DNA of 64,000 bases, taken from Lysobacteraceae bacterium (lineage in GTDB: Bacteria > Pseudomonadota > Gammaproteobacteria > Xanthomonadales > Rhodanobacteraceae). Of the stretch, positions 45,391-52,063 are shown in pieces. Below the pieces are notes generated by a model, which did not search any database, was not told the DNA's origin, and saw only the letters and a list, made by a program, of their open reading frames with translations. The DNA lies in contig JAJFUF010000045.1 of the NCBI GenBank assembly GCA_021372495.1, positions 1 through 64,000 on the forward strand, written 5' to 3'. The first letter of the stretch is position 1. Every line of letters starts with the position of its first letter. Made by a program: the position numbers and the translations under genes.

Positions 45391-45496
45391 AGCCAAATGT
45401 CTCGCCAGGCGACTGCCGTCCGCGCCATGGCCGTTGGGCCAAGTGTGTTGACGCGGACACCGCGGCGGTTCGCCGCGGCCGGCTACTCCCCGATGG
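45391..45496 (-). promoter_or_regulatory. yybP-ykoY manganese riboswitch
   Basis: Read on the minus strand the segment holds the class boxes in order: GGGGAGTAGCC at the start, a GC hairpin (CCGCGGCGAACCGCCGCGG), CGTCAACA, a TGGCC/GGCCA hairpin and CTGGCGAGAC at the end. These are the conserved parts of the yybP-ykoY aptamer, whose two loops form the Mn2+ site. It lies 70 nt before the start of the manganese exporter gene. In this class Mn2+ binding turns the exporter on. The closing helix is poorly matched. Confidence 0.85.
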
Positions 45497-45612
45497 AGCG
45501 CGCGCAGTCTAGTGGCGCGCGGTGCGCGCGGCAACCGCGCGTGCGCGCAGGCGGCGCGCGTGGCAGGCTTGGCCGATTGCGCCATGCGCACCCCGTCCAC
45601 GAGGAGCCCGTC

Positions 45613-46584
45613 ATGGAGTACCGCCGCCTCGGCTCGTCCGGCCTCAGGCTTTCCGCGCTGGCGTTCGGTGCCTGGATCAACTTCGGTCGCCGGCTCGGCC
45701 GCAAGGAAGCGCGCGAGCTGGTCGCCTGCGCCTGGGACCACGGCGTCAACTTCTTCGACAACGCCGAGACCTACGCGGCCGGCGAGGCCGAGCGCGTGAT
45801 GGGCGACGCGCTGGCCGACCTGCGCCTGCCGCGCGACGGCTACTGCGTGTCCAGCAAGGTCTACTTCGGCGCCGTCGCCGAGCCGCGCCCGACCCAGCGC
45901 GGACTGTCGCGCAAGCACGTGATCGAGGCCTGCGACCAGGCGCTGGCGCGGCTGCGCGTGGATTACCTCGACCTCTACTTCTGCCACCGCCCCGACCCCG
46001 ATGCGCCGGTCGAGGAAACCGTGTGGGCGATGGACCACCTGGTCCGCAGCGGCAAGGTGATGTACTGGGGCACGTCCGAATGGCCGGCCCAGTTGATCCT
46101 GCGCGCGCATGCCTTCGCGCGCGCCGAGCGCCTGCATCCGCCGCAGATGGAACAGCCCGAATACAACCTGCTGCATCGCGCGCGCGTCGAGACGGAGTAC
46201 GCGCCGCTCTACCGCGAGATCGGGCTCGGCACCACCACCTGGTCGCCGCTCGCGTCCGGCGTGCTGAGCGGCAAGTACGCTGACGGCGTGCCGGCGGATT
46301 CGCGCCTGGCCACCCCCGGCTACGAGTGGCTGCGCGAGCGCCTGCTGGGCGCGGACGGCGAGGCGCGGCTGGCGCGCGCGCGCCGGCTGGCCGTGCTGGC
46401 GAAGGAACTCGGCGTGGCGCCGGCGCAGTTGGCGATCGCGTGGTGCCTCAACAATCCGCACGTCAGCTCGGTGATCCTCGGCGCGACGCGTCGCGCCCAG
46501 TTGGAGGAGAACCTGGCGGCGCTGCCGCTGGCGCGGCGGCTGGACGCCGCGACAATGGTGCGCATCGAGCAGGCGACCGCCTGA
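45613..46584 (+). CDS. Aldo/keto reductase, Kv-beta-like family
   Basis: A 323-residue NADP-dependent TIM-barrel reductase. It starts MEYRRLGSSGLRLSALAFG. The catalytic tetrad appears as Asp and Tyr in NFFDNAETYAAGEAE, Lys in VSSKVYF and His in LYFCHRPDP. The cofactor loops WGTSEW, SPLASGVLSGKYADG and VILGATRRAQLEENL are typical of the AKR6 branch (potassium channel beta subunits and YghZ-like proteins), which reduce methylglyoxal and other carbonyls. GAGGAG precedes the ATG. It is divergent from the manganese exporter leader and is not clearly co-transcribed with hemP. Confidence 0.93.
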   Translation: MEYRRLGSSGLRLSALAFGAWINFGRRLGRKEARELVACAWDHGVNFFDNAETYAAGEAERVMGDALADLRLPRDGYCVSSKVYFGAVAEPRPTQRGLSRKHVIEACDQALARLRVDYLDLYFCHRPDPDAPVEETVWAMDHLVRSGKVMYWGTSEWPAQLILRAHAFARAERLHPPQMEQPEYNLLHRARVETEYAPLYREIGLGTTTWSPLASGVLSGKYADGVPADSRLATPGYEWLRERLLGADGEARLARARRLAVLAKELGVAPAQLAIAWCLNNPHVSSVILGATRRAQLEENLAALPLARRLDAATMVRIEQATA

Positions 46585-46704
46585 GGCGGCGCCCGGTCGC
46601 GGTGCCAACGCCGCGTCCGCGGCGGCCGCGCGTGCGCAAACCGATGCGCGCGCAGGCGCCCGGCGCGCATCGGGCGGACGGCGCCACATGCGGCAACCGG
46701 CGGC

Positions 46705-46732
46705 TTGACTAACAAATGAGAATCATTATCAT
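46705..46732 (+). promoter_or_regulatory. Fur-controlled promoter of hemP
   Basis: TTGACT at 46705-46710 and TATCAT at 46727-46732 are 16 bp apart. Almost the whole spacer and the -10 are covered by a Fur box, AAATGAGAATCATTATC at 46714-46730, which matches most positions of the 19-bp Fur consensus. Iron-loaded Fur would therefore block RNA polymerase directly. Confidence 0.85.
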
Positions 46733-46750
46733 CTGCAGGCAGGTCCAGCC

Positions 46751-46972
46751 GTGCAGAGCGCCGCCATGCAATCACTCCCCGCGCCACCGTCAACCGCGTC
46801 GCAGGCCGCGCGCACGCGGCCGTCTTCCGCGCCATCCCGCCAGTCGACGACGGCGCCGCGCATCGAGAGCCGGCACCTGCTGCATGGCGCGCGTGAACTC
46901 GTGATCGAGCACCTCGGCGGCGAGTACCGCCTGCGCCTCACCCGCAACGACAAGTTGATCCTGACCAAGTAG
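46751..46972 (+). CDS. hemP: Hemin uptake protein HemP
   Basis: A 73-residue protein whose last 36 residues form the HemP domain (IESRHLLHGARELVIEHLGG, then EYRLRLTRNDKLILTK). The first half is Ser/Ala/Pro-rich and variable. HemP acts as a small regulator or helper of haem-iron uptake genes. The start may be the GTG at 46751 (AGG 7 nt upstream) or the ATG at 46766. The Fur box just upstream agrees with iron control. A protein of unknown function follows 67 nt downstream. Confidence 0.92.
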   Translation: MQSAAMQSLPAPPSTASQAARTRPSSAPSRQSTTAPRIESRHLLHGARELVIEHLGGEYRLRLTRNDKLILTK

Positions 46973-47039
46973 GTCTTCGACAGCGGATGCCAGCCGTCCG
47001 CCGCGCGGACGCGCCAGCCCCGTTCCTTCCGGAGGTGGC

Positions 47040-47600
47040 ATGTTGGCCCGGTATGGCTTTTTCGCGCGCGACGCACGGCCGATAGCGGCGTGCGCGCGGC
47101 CGCTGCGTCCCGATCTGGCCCGGCTCGCGTCGCGTCTGCCGCAGCTCGGCTGCGTCCTGTGCTGTGCGTGCGCACCGGCCGGCGGCATGACGGCGGTGCG
47201 GGATGCGGACGGCGTGCTGCTGGTCGACGACCCGCGTCTGCGCTGGCTTTGCGCGACCGCGCGCGTGGAGGCGCGCTGTGCGGTGACGCGTGCCGGACCG
47301 CGCGAATGGCTGCGCTTCGAAGACGCCGGGGGCGCGGTGCTGGCCTGCGTGTATCTGCTGCCGGATACCGATTTCCTCGCGTGGGATGCCTTGCTGTCCG
47401 CGTGCGGCGACGTCGCGCCGTCCGGCGACGATGCGCAGGTGGTGCGCCGCGTGCAGCGGCGCGCCGACCTGCTGCGCTTCCGCTGCCTGCGCGTCGGCCG
47501 GCTCACCGCGCTCGGCAGCGAAAGTGCGGCGCGGGTTTCGCCCCTGGGCCGCACCGTCGCCGGCGAGATTGCCGGCGACCGGCGCGGGGTACCGGCCTGA
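47040..47600 (+). CDS. Hypothetical protein downstream of hemP
   Basis: A 186-residue protein I do not recognise by name. No signal peptide or membrane helix is evident. It reads as a globular alpha/beta protein with two Cys in PQLGCVLCCACAPAGG, a RWLCATARVEARCAVTRAGP core and a helical VVRRVQRRADLLRFRCLRVG segment. Five further Cys are spread through the chain. A strong GGAGGTGGC precedes the ATG. Since it follows hemP on the same strand and hemP has a Fur promoter, a role in haem or iron handling is possible, but this is inferred only from position. Confidence 0.7.
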   Translation: MLARYGFFARDARPIAACARPLRPDLARLASRLPQLGCVLCCACAPAGGMTAVRDADGVLLVDDPRLRWLCATARVEARCAVTRAGPREWLRFEDAGGAVLACVYLLPDTDFLAWDALLSACGDVAPSGDDAQVVRRVQRRADLLRFRCLRVGRLTALGSESAARVSPLGRTVAGEIAGDRRGVPA

Positions 47601-47603
47601 GAC

Positions 47604-48686
47604 TCAGTCGATCGCGCCGGCGGGCGGTGCCGGCGGCGCGGGCGGCGCGGGCGGCGGCGGTGCCGGGTGGATCTGCGGCGAAGCGGGCGGCGCAGGCGGA
47701 AGCGGTGCTGCGGGTGGCGGCGGTGGCGGCAGCCACAGGGCCGTCGCGGGCGGCTTCAGCTTGAGCGACTCGCGCTTGCCGTGGCGCAGCACCTCGACCG
47801 CGACCATCTTGCCGTCGCCGTCGCCGCCGCCGTCGCGCAACGCGCGCATCGCGTCCTCCGGGCGGCGCACCGCCGTGCCGTCCACGCGCACGATCACGTC
47901 GCCGGCCTTGAGTCCGGGGAACTGTTCCGGCTGCGCGGACAGCACCAGCGCGCCATCCGCGGTGCCGAAGTAGCTGCCGAGGTCGGCGCCGAGCGGCGCG
48001 AGGTTCAGCCCCCACCACGGCGCCATCACGCGCAGCATCGCCGCCTGGCGACGGGCGCCGTCGGCGGCACGCTGCGCCTGTTCGGCGATGCGCTTGACGT
48101 CGATGTGCGCAAGCCGCTCCTGCGCGGCGTCGAGCGCGGGCTGCGCGTCCAGCAGCAGCGGCCAGGCATAGGCCTCGCGGCGTTCGGCCTTGACGCTGAA
48201 GGCGAGCGGCTTGCCGTCGCGCACGATGCCGAGCTTGACGGTGTCGCCGGCCTTGATCGCGCCGAGCGTCGGCTCCGCCGCCGCGGTGCCGTCGTCCTGC
48301 ACGCGCAGCGGCTCGCCGTTCACGCTGACGATCACGTCGCCGATCGCCAGTCCGGCCTGTTCGGCGGGTCCGCCCGGCGTCAGCGCGCCGATGCGCGCGC
48401 CTTTCGGGCCGGGGCTCAGCACCACGCCGAGCATGCCGCGCCCGGGATCGGCCAGATAGCGGAACGCGTAGGCGCGCGGCGCGGCTTCGCCCATGCGTGC
48501 GGACAGCTCGGCCATGCGCTGCGCCAGCGCGCGCATCTCGCCGCGCATCTGCTCGAGTTCGCGCCGCGCCGCGGCGCTGTCGGCGGCGCCGGTCGCCGGC
48601 GCCGGCGGCGGCGTCGCCGCCAAGGCGCCGCCGCAGGCGAGCGCCAGCGCCATCACAAGGAGTTTCGGTCGCATCTCGAGCCTCAT
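47604..48686 (-). CDS. Exported protein with two PDZ domains
   Basis: A 360-residue protein. A signal peptide (about 1-23) is followed by a helical region with a heptad-like RRELEQMRGEMRALAQRMAELSARM stretch. The first PDZ domain (about 75-165, GMLGVVLSPGPKGARIGALT and PAEQAGLAIGDVIVSVNGEPL) and a second PDZ-like domain (about 225-310, PEQFPGLKAGDVIVRVDGTAV) follow. The protein ends in a Pro/Ala-rich tail. There is no serine protease domain, so it is an adaptor rather than a DegP/DegS enzyme. The start ATG overlaps the stop of the anti-sigma gene (TGATG). Envelope-stress sensing or substrate delivery to a protease is a reasonable guess. Confidence 0.82.
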   Translation of the reverse strand: MRLEMRPKLLVMALALACGGALAATPPPAPATGAADSAAARRELEQMRGEMRALAQRMAELSARMGEAAPRAYAFRYLADPGRGMLGVVLSPGPKGARIGALTPGGPAEQAGLAIGDVIVSVNGEPLRVQDDGTAAAEPTLGAIKAGDTVKLGIVRDGKPLAFSVKAERREAYAWPLLLDAQPALDAAQERLAHIDVKRIAEQAQRAADGARRQAAMLRVMAPWWGLNLAPLGADLGSYFGTADGALVLSAQPEQFPGLKAGDVIVRVDGTAVRRPEDAMRALRDGGGDGDGKMVAVEVLRHGKRESLKLKPPATALWLPPPPPPAAPLPPAPPASPQIHPAPPPPAPPAPPAPPAGAID

Positions 48687-49258
48687 CAGTTGATCCAGAC
48701 GGTGGGGGTGGCCGCGCCGGCGTCGGCCACGGCGTAGCCGCCGAGTCGCAGCGTGGCGAGTTGTTCGAGCAGGTCGACGCGCTGCCGCCACAGCGGCAGT
48801 TGCGTGCGCGCGTCGCCGCCGGCGGCGAGCTGCACGTCGACCAGGCCGATCATGTCCTCGAGTTCGGTGGCGCCGGCCAGAGCGCGGCCGCCCAGCGGCG
48901 CGCCGCCGACGTCGAGCGTGTGTACCCAGCGTTCCAGTCGCTGCGAGCGCTCGCGCAGCGCGGACAGCTCGGCGACGGGGGCCGCGTACGCCGCGGCGCC
49001 GGGGCGCGCCGCGGCTGTCGCGCCCGCGACCGCCGCCGTGGACGGTCGGATCGCCGGACGCGGCGCGCGCAGCGCGGCGGGCAGCACCAGCGCCAGCACG
49101 AGCGCCGCGGCGAGCGCCGCCGGCACGGCAAACAGGGCGTAGCGGCGGCGCTGCGTCCGCCGGCGCGCGCGCGCGGCCAGCAGCGGCCACAGGTCGCGTT
49201 CGGGCGTCGGCGCCGGCAGCGCGCGCAGCGCGTCCGCCAGTGCGGCGTGTGCGTTCAT
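48686..49258 (-). CDS. Probable membrane-bound anti-sigma factor
   Basis: A 190-residue protein encoded between an ECF sigma gene and a PDZ-protein gene with start/stop overlaps on both sides (ATGA and TGATG). The N-terminal 45 residues (MNAHAALADALRALPAPTPE) are cytoplasmic with an RRRTQRRR border, then one membrane helix (about 50-70, ALFAVPAALAAALVLALVLP), then a periplasmic part with a helical VAELSALRERSQRLERWVHT and a second helical stretch. Layout and position are those of an anti-sigma factor, although there is no zinc HxxxCxxC motif. I infer the role from context. Confidence 0.7.
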   Translation of the reverse strand: MNAHAALADALRALPAPTPERDLWPLLAARARRRTQRRRYALFAVPAALAAALVLALVLPAALRAPRPAIRPSTAAVAGATAAARPGAAAYAAPVAELSALRERSQRLERWVHTLDVGGAPLGGRALAGATELEDMIGLVDVQLAAGGDARTQLPLWRQRVDLLEQLATLRLGGYAVADAGAATPTVWIN

Positions 49259-49833
49259 GCGGTCGGTGCGATCAGGCATGGCGATGCCTCCGGGTGGTCC
49301 GTCAACAGCTCGCGCAGGCGGCGGGTGCCGCGCGCGAGCTGCGATTTCGAATAGCTGACGGTGCGCTCGCAGTGCGCGGCGATCTCGACGTGGGTCAGGC
49401 CCTCGACGTGGTACAGCCACAGCACGGTGCGCGTCGCCGGCGGCAGCGCGGCCAGCGCGCGCTCGAGCGCGCTGCGGTCGGCCAGCATCCACGCCGGCGG
49501 CGCGTCCTCGTCCGCGGGCTCGATCTCCAGCGGTTCGGCGCCGAAGCGGCGCGCGCGGCGCAACCGCATCAGCGCCTCGTTGGTCGCGAGCTGGCGCAGC
49601 CAGGCCCAGAACGGCGCCTCGCCGCGGTACTGCGCGGCGCGCTCGTAGGCCTTGAGCATCGCGTCCTGTAACACCTCGTGCGCGGCGTCGCGGTCGCCGA
49701 GCAGGCGGCAGGCCAGCGCGTACACCGGCCGCTCGAACAGGCGGTAGACGCGCTCGAACGCGGCGAGATCGCCGCGGCGCAGCGCGTCGATCACCGCCGG
49801 GTCGACCTCGTGCCGGAAGAGGGATGGCTCCAT
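49255..49833 (-). CDS. ECF-type sigma-70 factor
   Basis: A 192-residue RpoE-class sigma factor. Region 2 (about 25-90) holds FERVYRLFERPVYALACRLLGDRDAAHEVLQDAMLKAYE, and region 4 (about 125-180) holds ALAALPPATRTVLWLYHVEG and LTHVEIAAHCERTVSYSKSQLARGTRRL. Regions 1.1 and 3 are absent, as usual for the ECF group. An in-frame TTG start 17 codons upstream is possible, but ATG 49833 begins immediately before a typical N-terminus. A -10-like TCTAAC sits close to this ATG. It is the first gene of a three-gene operon with its anti-sigma factor and a PDZ protein. Confidence 0.93.
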   Translation of the reverse strand: MEPSLFRHEVDPAVIDALRRGDLAAFERVYRLFERPVYALACRLLGDRDAAHEVLQDAMLKAYERAAQYRGEAPFWAWLRQLATNEALMRLRRARRFGAEPLEIEPADEDAPPAWMLADRSALERALAALPPATRTVLWLYHVEGLTHVEIAAHCERTVSYSKSQLARGTRRLRELLTDHPEASPCLIAPTA

Positions 49834-49904
49834 GCCGGTTAGATGCGCATGCGGCGCGAACAGTCGCAAGAGGGGGCTTGGCAACGATGCCTCGTTCGTT
49901 TAAA

Positions 49905-49917
49905 TTAGGAGTCCTAA
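49905..49917. promoter_or_regulatory. Operator palindrome TTAGGA-G-TCCTAA
   Basis: A perfect 6+1+6 palindrome within an AT-rich island (TTTAAATTAGGA, then GTCCTAAATA) in otherwise GC-rich DNA. It lies between the ECF sigma gene and the Cys-rich MarR gene at 49978. A 61-nt distance to the MarR start suits an autoregulatory operator. I know of TTAGGA/TCCTAA-type sites before similar regulators, but the identity of the binding protein here is inferred. Confidence 0.6.
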
Positions 49918-49977
49918 ATACGTCGCCGGGCAGGAGACGCCCGCCGGCGGCTGCGACGCCGGCGGCGGGGAGTCGAG

Positions 49978-50670
49978 ATGAAATCGCCGCATTACTTCGA
50001 CCGCCATTCCGTGCCGCTGCCGCAGCGCACCGTCGCCGCGCTGGAGCGGCTCGGCCAGGTGCTGCGCCAGGAGGCCTGGCGCCGCGGCGGCGCGTTGGAC
50101 CTGTCGCCGACCCAGCAGCGGGTGCTGGCCGAGCTGGACGCCGCCGGCGCGGAAGGGCTCGGCCTCGGCGCGCTGGCGCAACGCCTTGCGGTCAGCCCGC
50201 CGACCGCCAGCGACGCGGCCGCCGCGCTGGCGCGCAAGGGCCTGCTGGACAAGCGCGCCGACGCCGCCGACGCGCGCCGCAAGCGCTTCACGCTGACCGC
50301 CGCCGGCCGCGAGGCGGCCGCCGCGCACGCCGGCCCGGCCGAGGTGGTGCTGGCCGCGCTCGGCGCACTGGACGCGACCACGCAGGAAACCGTCTACCGC
50401 GCGCTGCTGCTGACCATCCGTCGCCTGCAGGCCGAGGGCCGCATCGAAGTGGCGCGCATGTGCCTGGACTGCGCGCACTTCCGCCCCTTTGCGCATGCCG
50501 ACCTGCCGGCCACGCCGCACCACTGCGCGCTGGTCGACGCGCCGTTCGGCGAGCGTCACCTGCGCATCGACTGTCCCGACCACCACGCCGCCGCGTCGGC
50601 GCAGCAGGCGCGCAGTTTCGTCCGCTACGCCGGTTCGGCGGATCCCGCCCCGGAGCAGAAGCAGTCATGA
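49978..50670 (+). CDS. MarR-type regulator with C-terminal Cys cluster
   Basis: A 230-residue regulator, about 80 longer than simple MarR proteins. The winged helix (about 43-110) holds LDLSPTQQRVLAELDAAGAE, the recognition helix around VSPPTASDAAAALARKG and the DARRKRFTLTAAG wing. The extra C-terminal part has four Cys with regular spacing: MCLDC (162, 165), HHC (183) and IDCPDHH (199), plus His residues. This suits an iron-sulfur or zinc site and so redox or metal sensing. Its last codon overlaps the ATG of the next gene (ATGA), making an operon with the periplasmic protein and the redoxin. Confidence 0.88.
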   Translation: MKSPHYFDRHSVPLPQRTVAALERLGQVLRQEAWRRGGALDLSPTQQRVLAELDAAGAEGLGLGALAQRLAVSPPTASDAAAALARKGLLDKRADAADARRKRFTLTAAGREAAAAHAGPAEVVLAALGALDATTQETVYRALLLTIRRLQAEGRIEVARMCLDCAHFRPFAHADLPATPHHCALVDAPFGERHLRIDCPDHHAAASAQQARSFVRYAGSADPAPEQKQS

Positions 50671-51413
50671 GCAAGACGACCCTCGCGCTGGCCTGCGCGC
50701 TCGCGTTCGCTGCCGGCGGCGCCGCGGCGCACGGCATCGACGCCGCGTCCGGCAACGCCAAGGCCGCCGATTTCGACATCGTGCGCACGAACGTCGCGGC
50801 GAGCGACCGCTATCTCGCTTTCGACATGCAGGTCAGCGGCAAGGCCGGCGCCACGCACCCGGCGAAGAGCGGCAAGCTGGCCGGCAGCACGGTGTTTTCC
50901 TACGTGTGGCCGACCAGGATCGACACCGCCGAGGTCGGCTTCGACGCGGCCCAGGGCACGCTGGCGCTGGCGGTGACCGCGCATGCCGATTTCGACGATA
51001 CGCCGTGGATCGACGAGAACGGCGACGGCAACCCCGATGACGACGGCGACGTGTGGCATTCGCACTGGGTGGTGCTGGTGCCCGACGACGCCTGCGGCAA
51101 GGGCATGCTGAAAGTGAAGGACATCCCCGAAGGCGCGCATCCGAAGCTGCCGGCGACCTGGCCGGGGCTGCCGATCCTGCTCGACTCGCCCGGCTACACG
51201 CCGCTGATGGACGGCCGGCACGTGCGCGTGCGCGTGCCGTTCCGCGATCCGCAGCGCATGCTCGGCAGCGCCTTCGACGGCGTCACCGCCGGCTTGCGCG
51301 TCAACGCCAACGTGCAGGCGCCACTGCTGTGCGTGGTCGGCGTCAAGGAGGTGGCCTCGGGCGATCTCTCGCTGCCGGGCAGGATCGCCGCCGCGGCGGC
51401 GAAGGGGGAGTGA
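50667..51413 (+). CDS. Exported protein with Asp-rich metal-binding loop
   Basis: A 248-residue exported protein. A signal peptide (1-21, TTLALACALAFAAGGAAA) is followed by a beta-rich domain. Around residues 110-135 is DFDDTPWIDENGDGNPDDDG, an Asp-rich loop of the calcium-binding DxDGDG kind, followed by WHSHWVV with two His that could bind a metal. One Cys in DDACGKGML and one in PLLCVVGVKE could form a disulfide. The family is unknown to me. Context (Cys-rich regulator before, redoxin after, ATGA coupling) suggests a redox or metal role in the periplasm. Confidence 0.8.
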   Translation: MSKTTLALACALAFAAGGAAAHGIDAASGNAKAADFDIVRTNVAASDRYLAFDMQVSGKAGATHPAKSGKLAGSTVFSYVWPTRIDTAEVGFDAAQGTLALAVTAHADFDDTPWIDENGDGNPDDDGDVWHSHWVVLVPDDACGKGMLKVKDIPEGAHPKLPATWPGLPILLDSPGYTPLMDGRHVRVRVPFRDPQRMLGSAFDGVTAGLRVNANVQAPLLCVVGVKEVASGDLSLPGRIAAAAAKGE

Positions 51414-51414
51414 G

Positions 51415-51894
51415 ATGACGGCGCTGCGCCAGGCGCCGGAATGGCAGGCGGCGCGCTGGTTCAACGGCGCGCCGCTGGCGCTGGCCGACCTGCGCGGCCG
51501 CGTGGTGCTGCTGCACGCCTTCCAGATGCTGTGTCCCGGCTGCGCGGCGCACGCGCTGCCGCAGATGCAGCGCGTGCATCGCGCGTTCCCGCGCGAGCGC
51601 CTCGCCGTGGTCGGGCTGCACACGGTGTTCGAGCACCACGAGGCGCAGGGTCCGGCGGCGCTGGAAGCGTTCCTGCACGAGTACCGCTACGAGTTCCCGG
51701 TCGGCGTCGACGCGCACGACGCCGGCGACCCGCTGCCGCGCACCATGCGCGCCTACGCCATGCGCGGCACGCCGACCCTGGTGCTGATCGACGCCGCCGG
51801 CCGGCTGCGCCAGCAGCACTTCGGCATCCAGGACGACCTGGCGCTGGGCGCGGCGCTGGGCAGCCTGCTGGCGGAGGCGTCCGCGGCCGGTTGA
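51415..51894 (+). CDS. Thioredoxin-fold redoxin with CPGC active site
   Basis: A 159-residue redoxin of the AhpC/TlpA superfamily. The active-site motif MLCPGC puts the reactive Cys40 and the resolving Cys43 next to each other, as in BCP-like and TlpA-like proteins. FQMLCPGCAAHALPQMQRVH and the cis-Pro loop in AMRGTPTLVLIDAAGRL are typical. There is no signal peptide, so it should be cytoplasmic. It starts 2 nt after the stop of the periplasmic protein gene, third in the operon. It may protect the Cys-rich regulator or reduce peroxides, but its substrate is unknown. Confidence 0.87.
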   Translation: MTALRQAPEWQAARWFNGAPLALADLRGRVVLLHAFQMLCPGCAAHALPQMQRVHRAFPRERLAVVGLHTVFEHHEAQGPAALEAFLHEYRYEFPVGVDAHDAGDPLPRTMRAYAMRGTPTLVLIDAAGRLRQQHFGIQDDLALGAALGSLLAEASAAG

Positions 51895-51897
51895 GCA

Positions 51898-51940
51898 CTG
51901 TCCGCGCTGTCCGCGCGGGTGTCCGCGGACAGCGTCCGCG
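51898..51940. promoter_or_regulatory. Array of CTGTCCGCG sites (probable enhancer for sigma-54 activator)
   Basis: Five CTGTCCGCG-like half-sites follow one another: two tandem direct copies at 51898-51906 and 51907-51915, one at 51919-51927, an inverted copy at 51924-51932, and another at 51932-51940. The 12-bp perfect palindrome TGTCCGCGGACA (51920-51931) lies in the middle. The array begins 4 nt after the redoxin stop and lies about 85-125 nt before the predicted start at 52024, the distance at which sigma-54 activators bind. Confidence 0.65.
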
Positions 51941-51997
51941 CTCACGGCCGTTGCCGCGATCGCTTCCCGATCAATGGTTTGCAGGCGCGCACTGCGC

Positions 51998-52014
51998 TGG
52001 CACGGCGGTTGCTG
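51998..52014 (+). promoter_or_regulatory. Sigma-54 (-24/-12) promoter
   Basis: TGGCACGGCGGTTGCTG has GG and GC exactly 10 bp apart and matches the consensus TGGCACN5TTGC at almost every position. Transcription would start near 52024, 40 nt before the adaptor gene at 52064. The sigma-54 class activator at 58864 is the only one in the window. Confidence 0.85.
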
Positions 52015-52063
52015 ATACAGGCCCGAACATGGCGCCGCGGCTGACGGCGCACCGGGAGCCTGC

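Noticed and set aside
45321..45428. Longer N-terminus of the manganese exporter reading through the leader
   Set aside because: The codons lie in the yybP-ykoY aptamer and give no membrane segment or family similarity.
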